A stretch of DNA of 48,893 bases from an uncultured Prevotella sp. (GCA_900772835.1 CAAGSA010000118.1:1-48893); one strand, 5' to 3'; shown: positions 32,693-42,075, counted from the stretch's first letter. Notes: generated from the sequence alone by a model not told the origin. Numbers and translations: made by a program.

Positions 32693-33964
32693 ATGAGTGA
32701 ACCTTTAGCAGAGAGAATGAGACCTCGTAGTCTCGACGAATATATAGGCCAGAAACATCTGGTGGGCAAGGGCGCGGTGCTTCGCAATATGATAGAGGCA
32801 CGGCGCATCACCTCTTTTATATTATGGGGTCCGCCGGGAGTGGGCAAGACCACGCTGGCACAGATAGTGGCTTCGCAGCTTCGGGTGCCGTTCTTCACGC
32901 TCAGTGCTGTGACGAGCGGGGTGAAGGACGTGCGCGATGTTATCGAAAAGGCGCGTGCCGGTAGATTCTTCAATGAGAACAACCCGATACTCTTCATCGA
33001 CGAGATACACCGCTTCAGCAAGAGCCAGCAGGATTCGCTGCTTGGCGCAGTGGAGAAAGGCACCGTGACGCTTATCGGCGCCACCACGGAGAATCCGTCG
33101 TTCGAGGTTATCCGTCCGCTGCTGTCGCGCTGCCAGCTGTATGTGCTCAAGCCGCTTGCCGACGACGATTTGCTGGAGCTTCTGCACCGTGCCGTCACCA
33201 CCGACCAGGAACTGAAGCAGCGCGACATCGTGCTCCAGGAGACTTCGGCAATGCTGCAATACAGCGGAGGCGATGCGCGCAAGCTGCTCAATATTCTGGA
33301 GCTTGTTGCCGGGGCGAGTTCGGCAGATAAGGTAGTCATCACCGATGAGCTTGTGCGCAAGTCGTTGCAGGAGAATCCCCTTGCCTACGACAAGGGCGGC
33401 GAGATGCACTACGACATCGTGTCGGCCTTCATAAAGAGCATCCGCGGCTCCGACCCCGATGCCGCGCTCTATTGGTTGGCGCGGATGATAGAAGGCGGCG
33501 AGGACCCCTCTTTCATAGCGCGCCGGCTTGTTATCAGCGCGTCGGAGGATATAGGCCTTGCCAATCCCAACGCTCTTCTGCTTGCCAACGCTGCCTTTGA
33601 TGCCGTGATGAAAATCGGCTGGCCCGAGGGACGCATACCGCTTGCCGAGGCCACGGTGTATCTTGCCGCCTCGCCGAAGAGCAATTCTGCCTACAATGGT
33701 ATAAACAAGGCTCTGGAACTGGTGCGCCGTACGGGCAATCTGCCCGTGCCGCTGCATCTGCGCAATGCGCCGACGAAGATGATGGCAGACCTCGGCTATG
33801 CCGACGGCTATAAGTATTCGCATGATTATCCAGGGCATTTCGTGGAACAGCAGTATATGCCCGACCGTCTGAAGAATACGCGCCTGTGGGAGGCGCAGCA
33901 TTTCCCGAATGAGGAAAAGCTCTACAGCCACATTTCCGCCTTGTGGGGCGACAGGAAGAAATAG
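32693..33964 (+). CDS. rarA: Replication-associated recombination protein A (RarA/MgsA)
   Basis: A 423-aa clamp-loader-like AAA+ ATPase that acts at stalled replication forks. Walker A is GPPGVGKTT (46-54, Lys52). Walker B is ILFIDEIHRF. Sensor 1 is IGATTENPSFE. The C-terminal tetramerisation part contains AASPKSNSAYNGINKAL and NAPTKMMADLGYADGYKYSHDYPGHF. The start MSEPLAERMRPRSLDEYIGQ is the family form. It converges with pepD over a hairpin. Confidence 0.96.
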   Translation: MSEPLAERMRPRSLDEYIGQKHLVGKGAVLRNMIEARRITSFILWGPPGVGKTTLAQIVASQLRVPFFTLSAVTSGVKDVRDVIEKARAGRFFNENNPILFIDEIHRFSKSQQDSLLGAVEKGTVTLIGATTENPSFEVIRPLLSRCQLYVLKPLADDDLLELLHRAVTTDQELKQRDIVLQETSAMLQYSGGDARKLLNILELVAGASSADKVVITDELVRKSLQENPLAYDKGGEMHYDIVSAFIKSIRGSDPDAALYWLARMIEGGEDPSFIARRLVISASEDIGLANPNALLLANAAFDAVMKIGWPEGRIPLAEATVYLAASPKSNSAYNGINKALELVRRTGNLPVPLHLRNAPTKMMADLGYADGYKYSHDYPGHFVEQQYMPDRLKNTRLWEAQHFPNEEKLYSHISALWGDRKK

Positions 33965-33972
33965 CAACGAAA

Positions 33973-34017
33973 AGGAGGGGAACAGAAATGCTGCGGCAGC
34001 TTTCTTGTTCCCCTCCT
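33973..34017. terminator. Hairpin between convergent rarA and pepD
   Basis: AGGAGGGGAACA (33973-33984) pairs perfectly with TGTTCCCCTCCT (34006-34017), with a 21-nt loop. The T-tract is weak on both sides. Confidence 0.65.
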
Positions 34018-34062
34018 GCTTATTGCATGTGTGTTATATGTCCATGTGCGGCATCTGTACCG

Positions 34063-35520
34063 TTATTTTGCAGGCACGTTCTTGAGAATGTCGAGCAGAT
34101 GATCCCACACCATCTGTACGGTAGGAATCAGCAGTCGCTCGTCGGGAGAGTGTACTCCGCGCAGCGTCGGGCCGAACGAAACCATATCCATATCAGGATA
34201 TTTCTCTGAGAAGAGTCCGCATTCCAGTCCGGCGTGGATGCCGATAACCAGCGGCTCCTTGTTGAAGAGCTTCTTGTACGAGTCAACCACCAGGGCTGTG
34301 AGCTTGCTGTCGGGGTTCATCTTCCATGCCGGGTAGCCGTCGTTCACCACCACCTCTGCACCGCCGAGCAGGAATGCAGCTTTCACGGTGTTTGTCATGT
34401 TGCACAGGTTGCTCATCACGTTTGAGCGCTGCGATGAAACCACCACAAACTCGTTGTCGGTCGTGTTCACGCTTGCCACGTTGTTTGAAGTCTCAACCAT
34501 CCATTCCAGAGCCTTGTCCTGGCACATTGCCAGCACACCATTGTATACAGCCTGCATGGCGAGGATGAACTTCTCCGATTTCTCCTTCGGCAGCACTTTT
34601 TCTGCGTCGCAGCTTTCAAGGCTGAACTGCATGTCCTTTTCCGTAACGTGGAATTCTTCCTCCACGTTTGCTGCGAACACATTCCAGTCTGCCTTCACCA
34701 TTTCCTTGTCGGCTGCCGGAACAGCGAATACCACCTGTCCGTCGCGCGGAATGGCGTTGTGCATTCTTCCGGCGTTGAACTGTGCCAGTCGCAGGTCTGT
34801 CTTCTCCTGCTCCATGAAGATGAATCGTGTGAGCAGCTTGATGCAGTTTGCGCGCTTCTTGTTGATGTCGTCGCCGCTGTGTCCGCCCACCAGTCCCTTT
34901 ATCTGGGCGTTCATGAAGAACATACCCTCCGGAGCGTTCTCTTTCTCAAACTTGAATGTAGCCGTTGTCGTCTGTCCTCCGGCGCAGCTGATGAATATCT
35001 GTCCCTCGTCCTCGCTGTCGAGGTTGATGAGCATCTTTCCGGTCATGAATCCTGCCTCCATACCCTCGGCGCCGGTCAGTCCGGTTTCCTCGTCGCGTGT
35101 GAATACGCACTCTATCGGTCCGTGCTCCAGGTCGTTGCTGTCGAGTATAGCCATCTCGATTGCGCATCCGATACCGTCGTCGGCACCCAGAGTCGTGCCC
35201 TTGGCCTTCAGCCACTCGCCGTCAACGTATGTCTCGATGGGGTCTTTGGTGAAATCAATGTCCACGTCTACGAGCTTCTCACACACCATATCCATGTGGC
35301 TCTGCAGGATGATTGTCTCCCTGTTCTCGTATCCCTTTGTGGCGGGTTTGCGTATGATGACGTTTCCTGTCTTGTCAACTACGGTTTCAAGGTTTCTGCT
35401 CTCTCCGAATTCCTTCAGGAACTCAATCATCTTTTCCTCGTGCTTTGACGGACGTGGAATCTGGTTTACTTTGGCAAACTGCTCAAAGACGCAAGCCGGT
35501 TTTAATTCGCTGTTGTTCAT
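34063..35520 (-). CDS. pepD: Aminoacyl-histidine dipeptidase (M20, PepD)
   Basis: A 485-aa zinc dipeptidase of broad specificity, related to carnosinase-type M20C. Metal and catalytic residues are visible: His75 and Asp77 (LQSHMDMVCE), Asp114 (LGADDGIG), and Glu144/Glu145 (TRDEETGL). The lid-domain motif GLVGGHSGDDINKKRAN and the C-terminal GIHAGLECGLF (His) are also present. The ATG at 35520 (MNNSELKPACVF) is used; the longer frame to 35595 runs through the promoter. Confidence 0.95.
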   Translation of the reverse strand: MNNSELKPACVFEQFAKVNQIPRPSKHEEKMIEFLKEFGESRNLETVVDKTGNVIIRKPATKGYENRETIILQSHMDMVCEKLVDVDIDFTKDPIETYVDGEWLKAKGTTLGADDGIGCAIEMAILDSNDLEHGPIECVFTRDEETGLTGAEGMEAGFMTGKMLINLDSEDEGQIFISCAGGQTTTATFKFEKENAPEGMFFMNAQIKGLVGGHSGDDINKKRANCIKLLTRFIFMEQEKTDLRLAQFNAGRMHNAIPRDGQVVFAVPAADKEMVKADWNVFAANVEEEFHVTEKDMQFSLESCDAEKVLPKEKSEKFILAMQAVYNGVLAMCQDKALEWMVETSNNVASVNTTDNEFVVVSSQRSNVMSNLCNMTNTVKAAFLLGGAEVVVNDGYPAWKMNPDSKLTALVVDSYKKLFNKEPLVIGIHAGLECGLFSEKYPDMDMVSFGPTLRGVHSPDERLLIPTVQMVWDHLLDILKNVPAK

Positions 35521-35564
35521 AATATTTTTAAATATGATAAAATGTTTTTTGTCTTTCAACATTG

Positions 35565-35596
35565 CAAAGGTAGTAATAATATTGTGTAACTCCAAA
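35565..35596 (-). promoter_or_regulatory. Promoter of pepD
   Basis: TACCTTTG (35572-35565) with TTTG (35596-35593) 20 nt upstream on the minus strand: a full consensus match. Confidence 0.8.
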
Positions 35597-35638
35597 TAAA
35601 ACGGCCTTCCATAACCTGCAAAAAACTGTTAAGATGCC

Positions 35639-35814
35639 AATGCCTTGTGCCAACCGTGCCGTTTGCTGGTCATAACTATGTCGTTTACGGGTCGTAACTA
35701 TGTTGTTTATATGTAATAAACATGCCGTTTAAGGGTCGTAACTATGTTGTTTATGTGTCATAAACATGCCGTTTAAGGGTCGTAACTATGTTGTTTGCCG
35801 GTCGCAACCCTGCC
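35639..35814. repeat. 22-bp tandem array with alternating unit types
   Basis: Seven contiguous 22-bp units run from 35661 to 35814, with a more diverged unit at 35639-35660 and a partial one after 35814. All start with GTTT. Type A has the core GGGTCGTAACTATGTT (units at 35683, 35727, 35771). Type B ends in AATAAACATGCC or CATAAACATGCC (units at 35705, 35749). From 35683 to 35792 they alternate A-B-A-B-A, giving a 44-bp higher-order period. Outer units are mixed. No spacers and no open frame. It lies between the divergent pepD and ompH-like promoters. Confidence 0.85.
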
Positions 35815-35885
35815 GCTTGTGGTTACGGCTATTGCATTCCGGCGGAAAACAATTCGGATGAAGTGTCGTTTTAGTCACATATTAA

Positions 35886-35917
35886 TTTGGCAGTATCGCG
35901 GAAAATGATTAATTTTG
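35886..35917 (+). promoter_or_regulatory. Promoter of the OmpH-like gene
   Basis: TTTG (35886-35889), 20-nt spacer, TAATTTTG (35910-35917), 38 nt before the ATG at 35956. Confidence 0.8.
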
Positions 35918-35955
35918 CATTTGGATTTTTAAATGCTAATATAAACATACAAGAT

Positions 35956-36564
35956 ATGAACAAGAAAATGTTTCGCGCGATGTCGGCACTGGCATTGGCA
36001 ACACTCGCCCTCGTGTCATGCAACAACGAGGCAAAAAAAGTAGACGAAAAGGCTCAGAATCCAGCTGTACAGCAGGGAGCGATGAAGATTGCATACGTGG
36101 AGGTGGACTCCATCATGTCGCAGTATAAGTTCTGCAAGGACTATTCGCTGGTGCTTCAGAAAAAGAGCCAGAACATAGAGAATACGCTCGCCTCGAAGCA
36201 GCGTGCGCTGCAGGCGGCTGCAGCAAAGTTCCAGCAGGACGTGCAGAGCAACAAGTATACGCAGCAGCAGGCTGAGGCTGTGCAGGCAAACCTGCAGCGC
36301 CAGGGGGCTGACCTGCAGGCTCTGCAGCAGCGGTTGGGCACGGAGTTCCAGAACGAGACGAACACATTCAACAATGCCCTGCGCGACAGCATCCAGCACT
36401 ATCTGGCTGCATACAACAAGGACAAGAAGTATGCCCTCATAATCAGCAAGGCTGGCGACAATATCCTCTATGCCGACAAGGCGTACGACATCACGAACGA
36501 AGTGATTGCAGGGCTGAACAAGGCATACAAACCGGCACCGGCACCTGCCGCAAAAGGCAAGTAA
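35956..36564 (+). CDS. OmpH/Skp-like periplasmic lipoprotein
   Basis: The 202-aa product has lipobox-type signal LALATLALVSC (Cys22). The body fits the OmpH/Skp family: IAYVEVDSIMSQYKFCKDY, a long charged/Gln-rich coiled coil (about 65-150), and the closing ALIISKAGDNILYADKAYDIT. It ends in an Ala/Pro tail. Skp-like proteins chaperone outer-membrane proteins; a lipidated form would be tethered to a membrane. The ATG at 35956 follows the promoter and starts the signal peptide. Confidence 0.88.
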   Translation: MNKKMFRAMSALALATLALVSCNNEAKKVDEKAQNPAVQQGAMKIAYVEVDSIMSQYKFCKDYSLVLQKKSQNIENTLASKQRALQAAAAKFQQDVQSNKYTQQQAEAVQANLQRQGADLQALQQRLGTEFQNETNTFNNALRDSIQHYLAAYNKDKKYALIISKAGDNILYADKAYDITNEVIAGLNKAYKPAPAPAAKGK

Positions 36565-36685
36565 GACAGGTCGGCAAGTAAAATTGCAGCTGTCTCGGAA
36601 TCTGAATTTTATTGAAAAAAAACTGGCAGATTCTTTCGGTTGGAGAAATGAAAGTAATATAATTGCATCCGCAATGAAAGGCAGA

Positions 36686-36774
36686 GGAAGATTGGCAGAG
36701 TGACCGAATGCGCTGGACTCGAAATCCGGTATACCCTTTTCCGGGTATCGGGGGTTTGAATCCCTCATCTTCCG
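36686..36774 (+). tRNA. tRNA-Ser (anticodon CGA)
   Basis: The acceptor stem is GGAAGAT (36686-36692) with ATCTTCC (36767-36773). The anticodon stem is CTGGA/TCCGG with loop CTCGAAA, placing CGA at 36720-36722. The long variable arm, ATACCC..GGGTAT, is as expected for Ser. The T-arm contains GGTTTGAATCC. The discriminator is G at 36774. CCA is not encoded. Upstream only a weak -7-like TATAATTG (36658-36665) is visible. Confidence 0.96.
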
Positions 36775-36846
36775 CAAAGCGAGATGCCGAGCTTCACCGC
36801 AGCAATGCGATGGAGCTTTTTTTGTTTTTATTGTCAAGCATAGAAA

Positions 36847-38415
36847 ATGATAAAGGAACTACAGACGAGAGTGTCGCCGCAGGTGGCGGCAACGGAGGGC
36901 CTGCTCAAGAACCACCTCGCCGACGAGTGCGCCATCGATGCGCGCACCATAAACGCGGTGAGGATTCTGAAGCGTAGTATCGATGCGCGCCAGCGCACTG
37001 TCTTCGTGAACCTGAAGGTAAGACTGTATGTGAACGAGCAGCCTGCCGACGACGAATACCGTCATACAGAATATGGAGATGTGTCGGCTGCGCCATCAGT
37101 TGTGGTGGTGGGTGCCGGACCAGGCGGACTGTTCGCGGCATTGCGCCTGATAGAGCGCGGACTGCGCCCTGTGGTGGTGGAGCGCGGAAAGAACGTGCGC
37201 GACCGCAAAAAAGACCTCTCGCTGATAACGAGGGCGCAGACCGTGGACCCCGAGAGCAACTATTGCTTCGGCGAAGGCGGTGCAGGAGCATATTCCGATG
37301 GGAAACTCTACACGCGAAGCAAGAAGCGCGGCGATATAGAGAAGATTCTGAACGTGTTTTGTCAGCACGGTGCCTCAACGGCTATCCTTGCCGACGCGCA
37401 TCCGCATATCGGCACCGACAAGCTGCCGGCAGTAATCGAGGCGATGCGCAACACCATACTGAAGTGTGGCGGAGAGGTGCATTTCCAGACAAAGATGACG
37501 TCGCTTATAATTGACGGTGGCGAAGTGCGCGGCGTTGAGGCCGTTGACTTGGTGAGCGGCAGGGAACTGACCTTCAGCGGGCCGGTGATTCTTGCCACTG
37601 GCCATTCCGCACGCGACGTCTATCGCTATCTTGCGTCGGCAGGAGTAGGCATCGAGGCAAAGGGTATTGCCGTGGGCGTGCGTCTGGAGCATCCGTCGCA
37701 GCTGATAGACCAGATACAGTACCACAACAGGCAGGGCAGGGGGAAATACCTGCCGGCAGCCGAATACAGCTTCGTGACGCAGGTGGACGGGCGTGGTGTT
37801 TATTCCTTCTGCATGTGTCCCGGAGGCTTCGTTATCCCGGCGGCAACCGGCAAGCAGCAGATTGTGGTGAACGGCATGAGCCCGAGCAATCGCGGCACAC
37901 AGTGGTCGAACAGCGGAATGGTGGTCGAGCTGCGCCCCGAGGACATAGAGGGCGACGACGCGCTGAAGATGATGTGCTTCCAGGAAAAGCTGGAGCGCGA
38001 CTGCTGGACGAACGGAAATATGAAGCAGACGGCACCGGCGCAGAGAATGGCAGACTTCGTGAACTCGCGGCTGAGCTACGACCTGCCGAAGTCGTCGTAT
38101 GCTCCGGGACTGATTTCCAGCCCGTTGCATTTCTGGTTGCCGCCGATGATAGGCAGCCGTCTGCAGCAGGGATTCAAGAAGTTCGGCAGCATGAGCCACG
38201 GTTTCCTTACGAACGAGGCTGTGCTTATCGCCGTGGAGACACGCACCTCGGCACCGGTGAGAATCCTGCGCGACCGCGCCACACTGCAGCATGTGGGCAT
38301 CGGCGGTCTCTTCCCCTGCGGCGAGGGAGCCGGATATGCAGGTGGAATCGTGTCGGCAGGAGTCGACGGAGAGCGGTGTGCCGACGCAGTGGCAGAATAT
38401 GTGCAGCGCGCATAA
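36847..38415 (+). CDS. COG2509-type FAD-dependent oxidoreductase
   Basis: A 522-aa flavoprotein. After an N-terminal alpha/beta domain of about 80 residues (RTINAVRILKRSIDARQ) comes the FAD-binding GxGxxG (VVVGAGPGGLFAA, 89-94) and VVVERGKNVRDRKKD. Other features are NYCFGEGGAGAYSDGKLYTRSKKRG, ATGHSARDVYRYL, and the C-terminal FAD closure LFPCGEGAGYAGGIVSAGVDG. This is the uncharacterised 'NAD(FAD)-utilising dehydrogenase' group; substrate unknown. It starts 72 nt after tRNA-Ser without its own clear promoter. Confidence 0.9.
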   Translation: MIKELQTRVSPQVAATEGLLKNHLADECAIDARTINAVRILKRSIDARQRTVFVNLKVRLYVNEQPADDEYRHTEYGDVSAAPSVVVVGAGPGGLFAALRLIERGLRPVVVERGKNVRDRKKDLSLITRAQTVDPESNYCFGEGGAGAYSDGKLYTRSKKRGDIEKILNVFCQHGASTAILADAHPHIGTDKLPAVIEAMRNTILKCGGEVHFQTKMTSLIIDGGEVRGVEAVDLVSGRELTFSGPVILATGHSARDVYRYLASAGVGIEAKGIAVGVRLEHPSQLIDQIQYHNRQGRGKYLPAAEYSFVTQVDGRGVYSFCMCPGGFVIPAATGKQQIVVNGMSPSNRGTQWSNSGMVVELRPEDIEGDDALKMMCFQEKLERDCWTNGNMKQTAPAQRMADFVNSRLSYDLPKSSYAPGLISSPLHFWLPPMIGSRLQQGFKKFGSMSHGFLTNEAVLIAVETRTSAPVRILRDRATLQHVGIGGLFPCGEGAGYAGGIVSAGVDGERCADAVAEYVQRA

Positions 38416-38516
38416 TGCGGCGAGAGGGGAAACGGGGGCGATTCTCATAAAAAGCCACCGCGCATATTGGCGTATTTCCATCAGGCGACTAATAATGACG
38501 TTTTTTGTGCGCAAAG

Positions 38517-38548
38517 TTTGTGTAAACGGCTAAAATTTAGTATTTTTG
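38517..38548 (+). promoter_or_regulatory. Promoter of pheT
   Basis: TTTG (38517-38520), 20-nt spacer, TATTTTTG (38541-38548), 37 nt before the ATG at 38586. Confidence 0.8.
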
Positions 38549-38585
38549 CGCCCAACTGTAAATGAAATTGTAAAAATACATCATA

Positions 38586-41048
38586 ATGAATATATCTTAC
38601 AAATGGTTGAAGGAGTATGTTGATTTCAACCTTACTCCACAGGAGGTGTGTGATGCACTGACATCAGAGGGACTTGAAGTCGATTCTCTTAAAGAGGTAC
38701 AAAGTATAAAAGGTGGGCTGAAGGGGCTTTTCGTGGGAAAGGTACTTACATGCGAGCTTCACCCGAATTCAGACCATTTACATGTCACGACCGTAGATCT
38801 CGGAAAGGAGACACCGTCGCAGATTGTGTGTGGAGCGGCTAATATCGCAGCAGGACAGAAGGTGATTGTTGCAGACTTGGGCTGTGTGCTCTACGACGGC
38901 GACAAGGAGTTCGTGATAAAGAAATCAAAACTGCGCGGAGTGGAGAGCTTCGGCATGATATGCGCAGAAGACGAAATCGGCGTGGGCACGAGCCACGACG
39001 GAATAATCGTCCTGCCGGAAGACGCACCCACAGGAATGCCGGCGGCAGAGTATTATCATCTTGAGAGCGACTGGCTCATCGAGATAGACATTACGGCAAA
39101 CCGCGCCGACGCACTGTCGCACTGGGGAGTGGCACGCGACCTCTACGCATGGCTCAAGCGCAACGGCTATGAAACGTCGCTGCACCGTCCGGGATGCGAG
39201 AAGTTTGCAGTGGACGACAATTCGCTGCCGATAGGCGTGGATATACAGTGTGCTGAGGCGTGCAAGCGTTATGCCTGCGTGAGCCTTACGGGATGCGAGG
39301 TGAAGGAGAGTCCGGAGTGGCTGCAGGAGAAACTCAATGTCATTGGAGTCCGTCCGATAAACAATATCGTGGATATAACCAACTATATCATGATGGCATA
39401 CGGACAACCCCTGCACTGCTTTGACGCGGATATGGTGAAAGAACACAGGATTGAGGTCAGGACAATGCCCGAGGGTACACCGTTCGTAACGCTCGACGGC
39501 GTGGAGCACAAGCTCAGCGAGCGCGACCTTGCCATCTGCAACGCGGAAGAGCCGATGTGCATCGCGGGAGTGTTCGGCGGCAAGGGCAGCGGCACGTATG
39601 ATACTACGGTGAACGTGGTGCTTGAGAGTGCATACTTCCATCCCACCTGGATACGCAAAAGCGCACGCCGCCACGGTCTCAGCACCGACGCCTCGTTCCG
39701 CTTCGAGCGTGGCATTGACCCTAACGGAGTCGTTTACGCCCTGAAGCAGGCTGCCATAATGGCGAAGGAGCTTGCAGGAGCAAAGGTGTCGATGGAGATA
39801 AAGGATGTTTATCCAGAGCCGATAGAGGATGCAAAGGTGCAGCTGAAGTACGGCTACGTACACAATATCGTGGGAAAGGATATTCCTGAGGAGCTGATAA
39901 AGAGCATCGTGGAATCGCTGGAGATGAAGATTCTTGCAGAGGATGCTGAAGGACTGGAGCTGCAGGTGCCGGCATACCGTGTGGATGTGCAGCGCCCGTG
40001 CGACGTGGTGGAAGACATACTGCGCATCTACGGCTATAACAATGTGGAAATACCTACGCAGCTCAAGAGTTCACTCGTGACAAAGGGTGAGGACGACGTG
40101 AAGCATAAGTTGGAAAACCTTGTAGGAGAGCAACTTGTGGGATGCGGATTCAACGAAATATTGAATAACTCGCTTACCAAGGCTGCATACTATGAAAACC
40201 TGAACCACTACCACGCTGACAGACTCGTGCGCATAATGAATCCGTTGAGTTCCGACCTCAACGTGATGCGCGAGACGCTGCTCTTCGGCGGACTGGAGAG
40301 TCTGGAACACAATATAAAGCGCAAGAACCCGAATCTGAGATTCTTCGAATTCGGAAACGTATACGACATGAACAAGGAGAAGCACACCGACGAGAATCCG
40401 CATGCCGCATATACGGAGGAAAACCATCTGGCACTCTGGGTTACTGGCAAGCGCGTGAGCGGCAGCTGGGCACATCCCGACGAGGATTCCACGTTTTATG
40501 AACTGAAGGCATACGTGATGAACATCCTTCGCAGGATAGGATTGCCTTTCGGAGCCATCGTGTTCAAGAAGAGCGACAACGACATCTTCTCGGCAGCCAT
40601 GCAGATAGAAAACCGTGGAGGAAAAGTACTCGCCGAGATGGGAATCGTATGCAAGAAGCAACTCAAGGCGTTCGGTATCGAAACTCCGGTTTATTATGCC
40701 GAGCTCAACTGGACTGCGCTGATGAAGGCTATAAAGAAAGCCAAGTTCAGCTTCAGGGAAGTGAGCAAGTTCCCACCCGTAAGCCGCGACCTGGCACTGA
40801 TGCTTGATAACGGCGTGGAGTTTGCAGAGGTGGAGAGAATTGCATATCAGACAGAGAAAAAGATACTTAAGAAGGTGGAACTCTTCGATGTATACGAAGG
40901 CAAGAACCTGCCGGAGGGCAAGAAGAGCTATGCCGTGAACTTCATCCTTCAGGACGAGGAAAAGACTCTGACCGAGAAGCACATCGAGGCAGTGATGACC
41001 AAGCTCATCGCCAACCTGAAGAAGCAGCTCGGGGCTGAACTCAGATAA
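38586..41048 (+). CDS. pheT: Phenylalanyl-tRNA synthetase beta subunit
   Basis: An 820-aa beta chain of the (alpha-beta)2 enzyme charging tRNA-Phe. In order: an N-terminal segment (MNISYKWLKEYVDFNLTPQEV), the EMAP-like tRNA-binding domain (about 40-155), the B3/B4 editing domain (about 210-390, RPINNIVDITNYIMMAYGQP), B5 (about 405-475), the catalytic-like core (KRKNPNLRFFEFGNVY), and the C-terminal FDX-ACB domain (FREVSKFPPVSRDLALMLD). Full length. pheS is not in the window, so the two subunits are encoded apart, as in other Bacteroidetes. Downstream is a hairpin, then the YebC-family gene. Confidence 0.97.
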   Translation: MNISYKWLKEYVDFNLTPQEVCDALTSEGLEVDSLKEVQSIKGGLKGLFVGKVLTCELHPNSDHLHVTTVDLGKETPSQIVCGAANIAAGQKVIVADLGCVLYDGDKEFVIKKSKLRGVESFGMICAEDEIGVGTSHDGIIVLPEDAPTGMPAAEYYHLESDWLIEIDITANRADALSHWGVARDLYAWLKRNGYETSLHRPGCEKFAVDDNSLPIGVDIQCAEACKRYACVSLTGCEVKESPEWLQEKLNVIGVRPINNIVDITNYIMMAYGQPLHCFDADMVKEHRIEVRTMPEGTPFVTLDGVEHKLSERDLAICNAEEPMCIAGVFGGKGSGTYDTTVNVVLESAYFHPTWIRKSARRHGLSTDASFRFERGIDPNGVVYALKQAAIMAKELAGAKVSMEIKDVYPEPIEDAKVQLKYGYVHNIVGKDIPEELIKSIVESLEMKILAEDAEGLELQVPAYRVDVQRPCDVVEDILRIYGYNNVEIPTQLKSSLVTKGEDDVKHKLENLVGEQLVGCGFNEILNNSLTKAAYYENLNHYHADRLVRIMNPLSSDLNVMRETLLFGGLESLEHNIKRKNPNLRFFEFGNVYDMNKEKHTDENPHAAYTEENHLALWVTGKRVSGSWAHPDEDSTFYELKAYVMNILRRIGLPFGAIVFKKSDNDIFSAAMQIENRGGKVLAEMGIVCKKQLKAFGIETPVYYAELNWTALMKAIKKAKFSFREVSKFPPVSRDLALMLDNGVEFAEVERIAYQTEKKILKKVELFDVYEGKNLPEGKKSYAVNFILQDEEKTLTEKHIEAVMTKLIANLKKQLGAELR

Positions 41049-41064
41049 AAAGAAACGCGGAAGA

Positions 41065-41096
41065 GATTCTGCCGCACGTCACGCTGTGGCAGAATC
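41065..41096 (+). terminator. Hairpin after pheT
   Basis: GATTCTGCCGCA (41065-41076) pairs with TGTGGCAGAATC (41085-41096), with one G-U pair and an 8-nt loop. The following sequence is AT-rich but lacks a T-run, so termination may be partial. Confidence 0.55.
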
Positions 41097-41156
41097 ATTC
41101 CGTATAATATAATGTAACAGTCAAATAAAAACATATAAAATCAAACAATTACTCCA

Positions 41157-41894
41157 ATGGGAAGAGCATTTGAATATCGCAAGGCGACGAAAATGAAGAG
41201 ATGGGGCCACATGGCTCGCACGTTTACCAAAATCGGAAAGCAGATTGCTATCGCTGTGAAGGCAGGAGGACCAGACCCCGAGAACAACCCTCACCTGAGA
41301 GCTATCATCCAGACAGCAAAGCGTGAGAACATGCCTAACGCTAACGTTGAGCGCGCTATAAAGAATGCGATGGGCAAGGACCAGAAAGACTTCAAGGAGG
41401 TTACATACGAGGGATACGGACCTCATGGAGTTGCTATCTTTGTTGATGCGGCAACCGACAACACTACGCGTACCGTTGCCAACGTGCGTGCAGTGTTCAA
41501 CAAGTACGGCGGAAACCTCGGAACGCAGGGTTCTCTCTCGTTCCTCTTCGACCAGAAGTGTGTGTTCACATTCAAGAAGACCGATGACATCGATATGGAC
41601 GACCTTATCCTTGAGTTCATCGACTACGGTGTAGAGGAAGACTACGATATGGACGAGGAAACGGCAGAGGTGACAATCTACGGCGACCCGAAGAGCTTCA
41701 GCGACCTGCAGAAGCATCTCGAAGGCAAGGGCATAGAGATTACGGGTGCTGAGTTCACGCGTATACCTACTGACTTGAAGGAGGTGTCTCAGGAGCAGCG
41801 CGAAGTAATCGACAAGATGGTTGACATCCTCGAGGACGACGACGACGTGCAGAACGTATACACTAATATGAAGCCGGCAGAAGAGGCAGAGTAA
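41157..41894 (+). CDS. YebC/PmpR/TACO1-family protein
   Basis: A 245-aa protein of the widespread YebC family. The start MGRAFEYRKATKMKRWGHMARTFTKIGKQI and the segments GGPDPENNPHLRAIIQTAKREN and YEGYGPHGVAIFVDAATDN are diagnostic. Members act as transcription regulators or as factors that help ribosomes through proline stretches (TACO1-like). It ends with an acidic tail (EDDDDVQNVYTNMKPAEEAE). It is 108 nt after pheT and may be co-transcribed past the hairpin. Confidence 0.95.
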   Translation: MGRAFEYRKATKMKRWGHMARTFTKIGKQIAIAVKAGGPDPENNPHLRAIIQTAKRENMPNANVERAIKNAMGKDQKDFKEVTYEGYGPHGVAIFVDAATDNTTRTVANVRAVFNKYGGNLGTQGSLSFLFDQKCVFTFKKTDDIDMDDLILEFIDYGVEEDYDMDEETAEVTIYGDPKSFSDLQKHLEGKGIEITGAEFTRIPTDLKEVSQEQREVIDKMVDILEDDDDVQNVYTNMKPAEEAE

Positions 41895-41918
41895 CCCTCT
41901 TATTCTGAATGGCTGAAA

Positions 41919-41989
41919 AAACTCCAATCCTCAGATTCTTTGGCAGGGGAAAACCTGTTGTAAAGAATCCGGGAATTGGAGTTTGTTTT
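41919..41989. terminator. Multi-part terminator between yebC family gene and ferritin
   Basis: AAACTCCAAT (41919-41928) pairs with ATTGGAGTTT (41975-41984). GATTCTTT (41934-41941) pairs with AAAGAATC (41962-41969). CAGG (41944-41947) pairs with CCTG (41954-41957). GTTTTGTTG follows on one side and an A-run precedes on the other, so it serves both convergent genes. Confidence 0.85.
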
Positions 41990-42075
41990 GTTGTTGCTAC
42001 CCCATCGGAGTAAGGAGAGATACATGGTGTATTCCCCTTGTTCCGGATGGATTCGGATGTTTGGCATTGCTTTGC

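Noticed and set aside
35639..35814. CRISPR-like array
   Set aside because: Units are contiguous at 22 bp with no unique spacers, and no cas gene is present.
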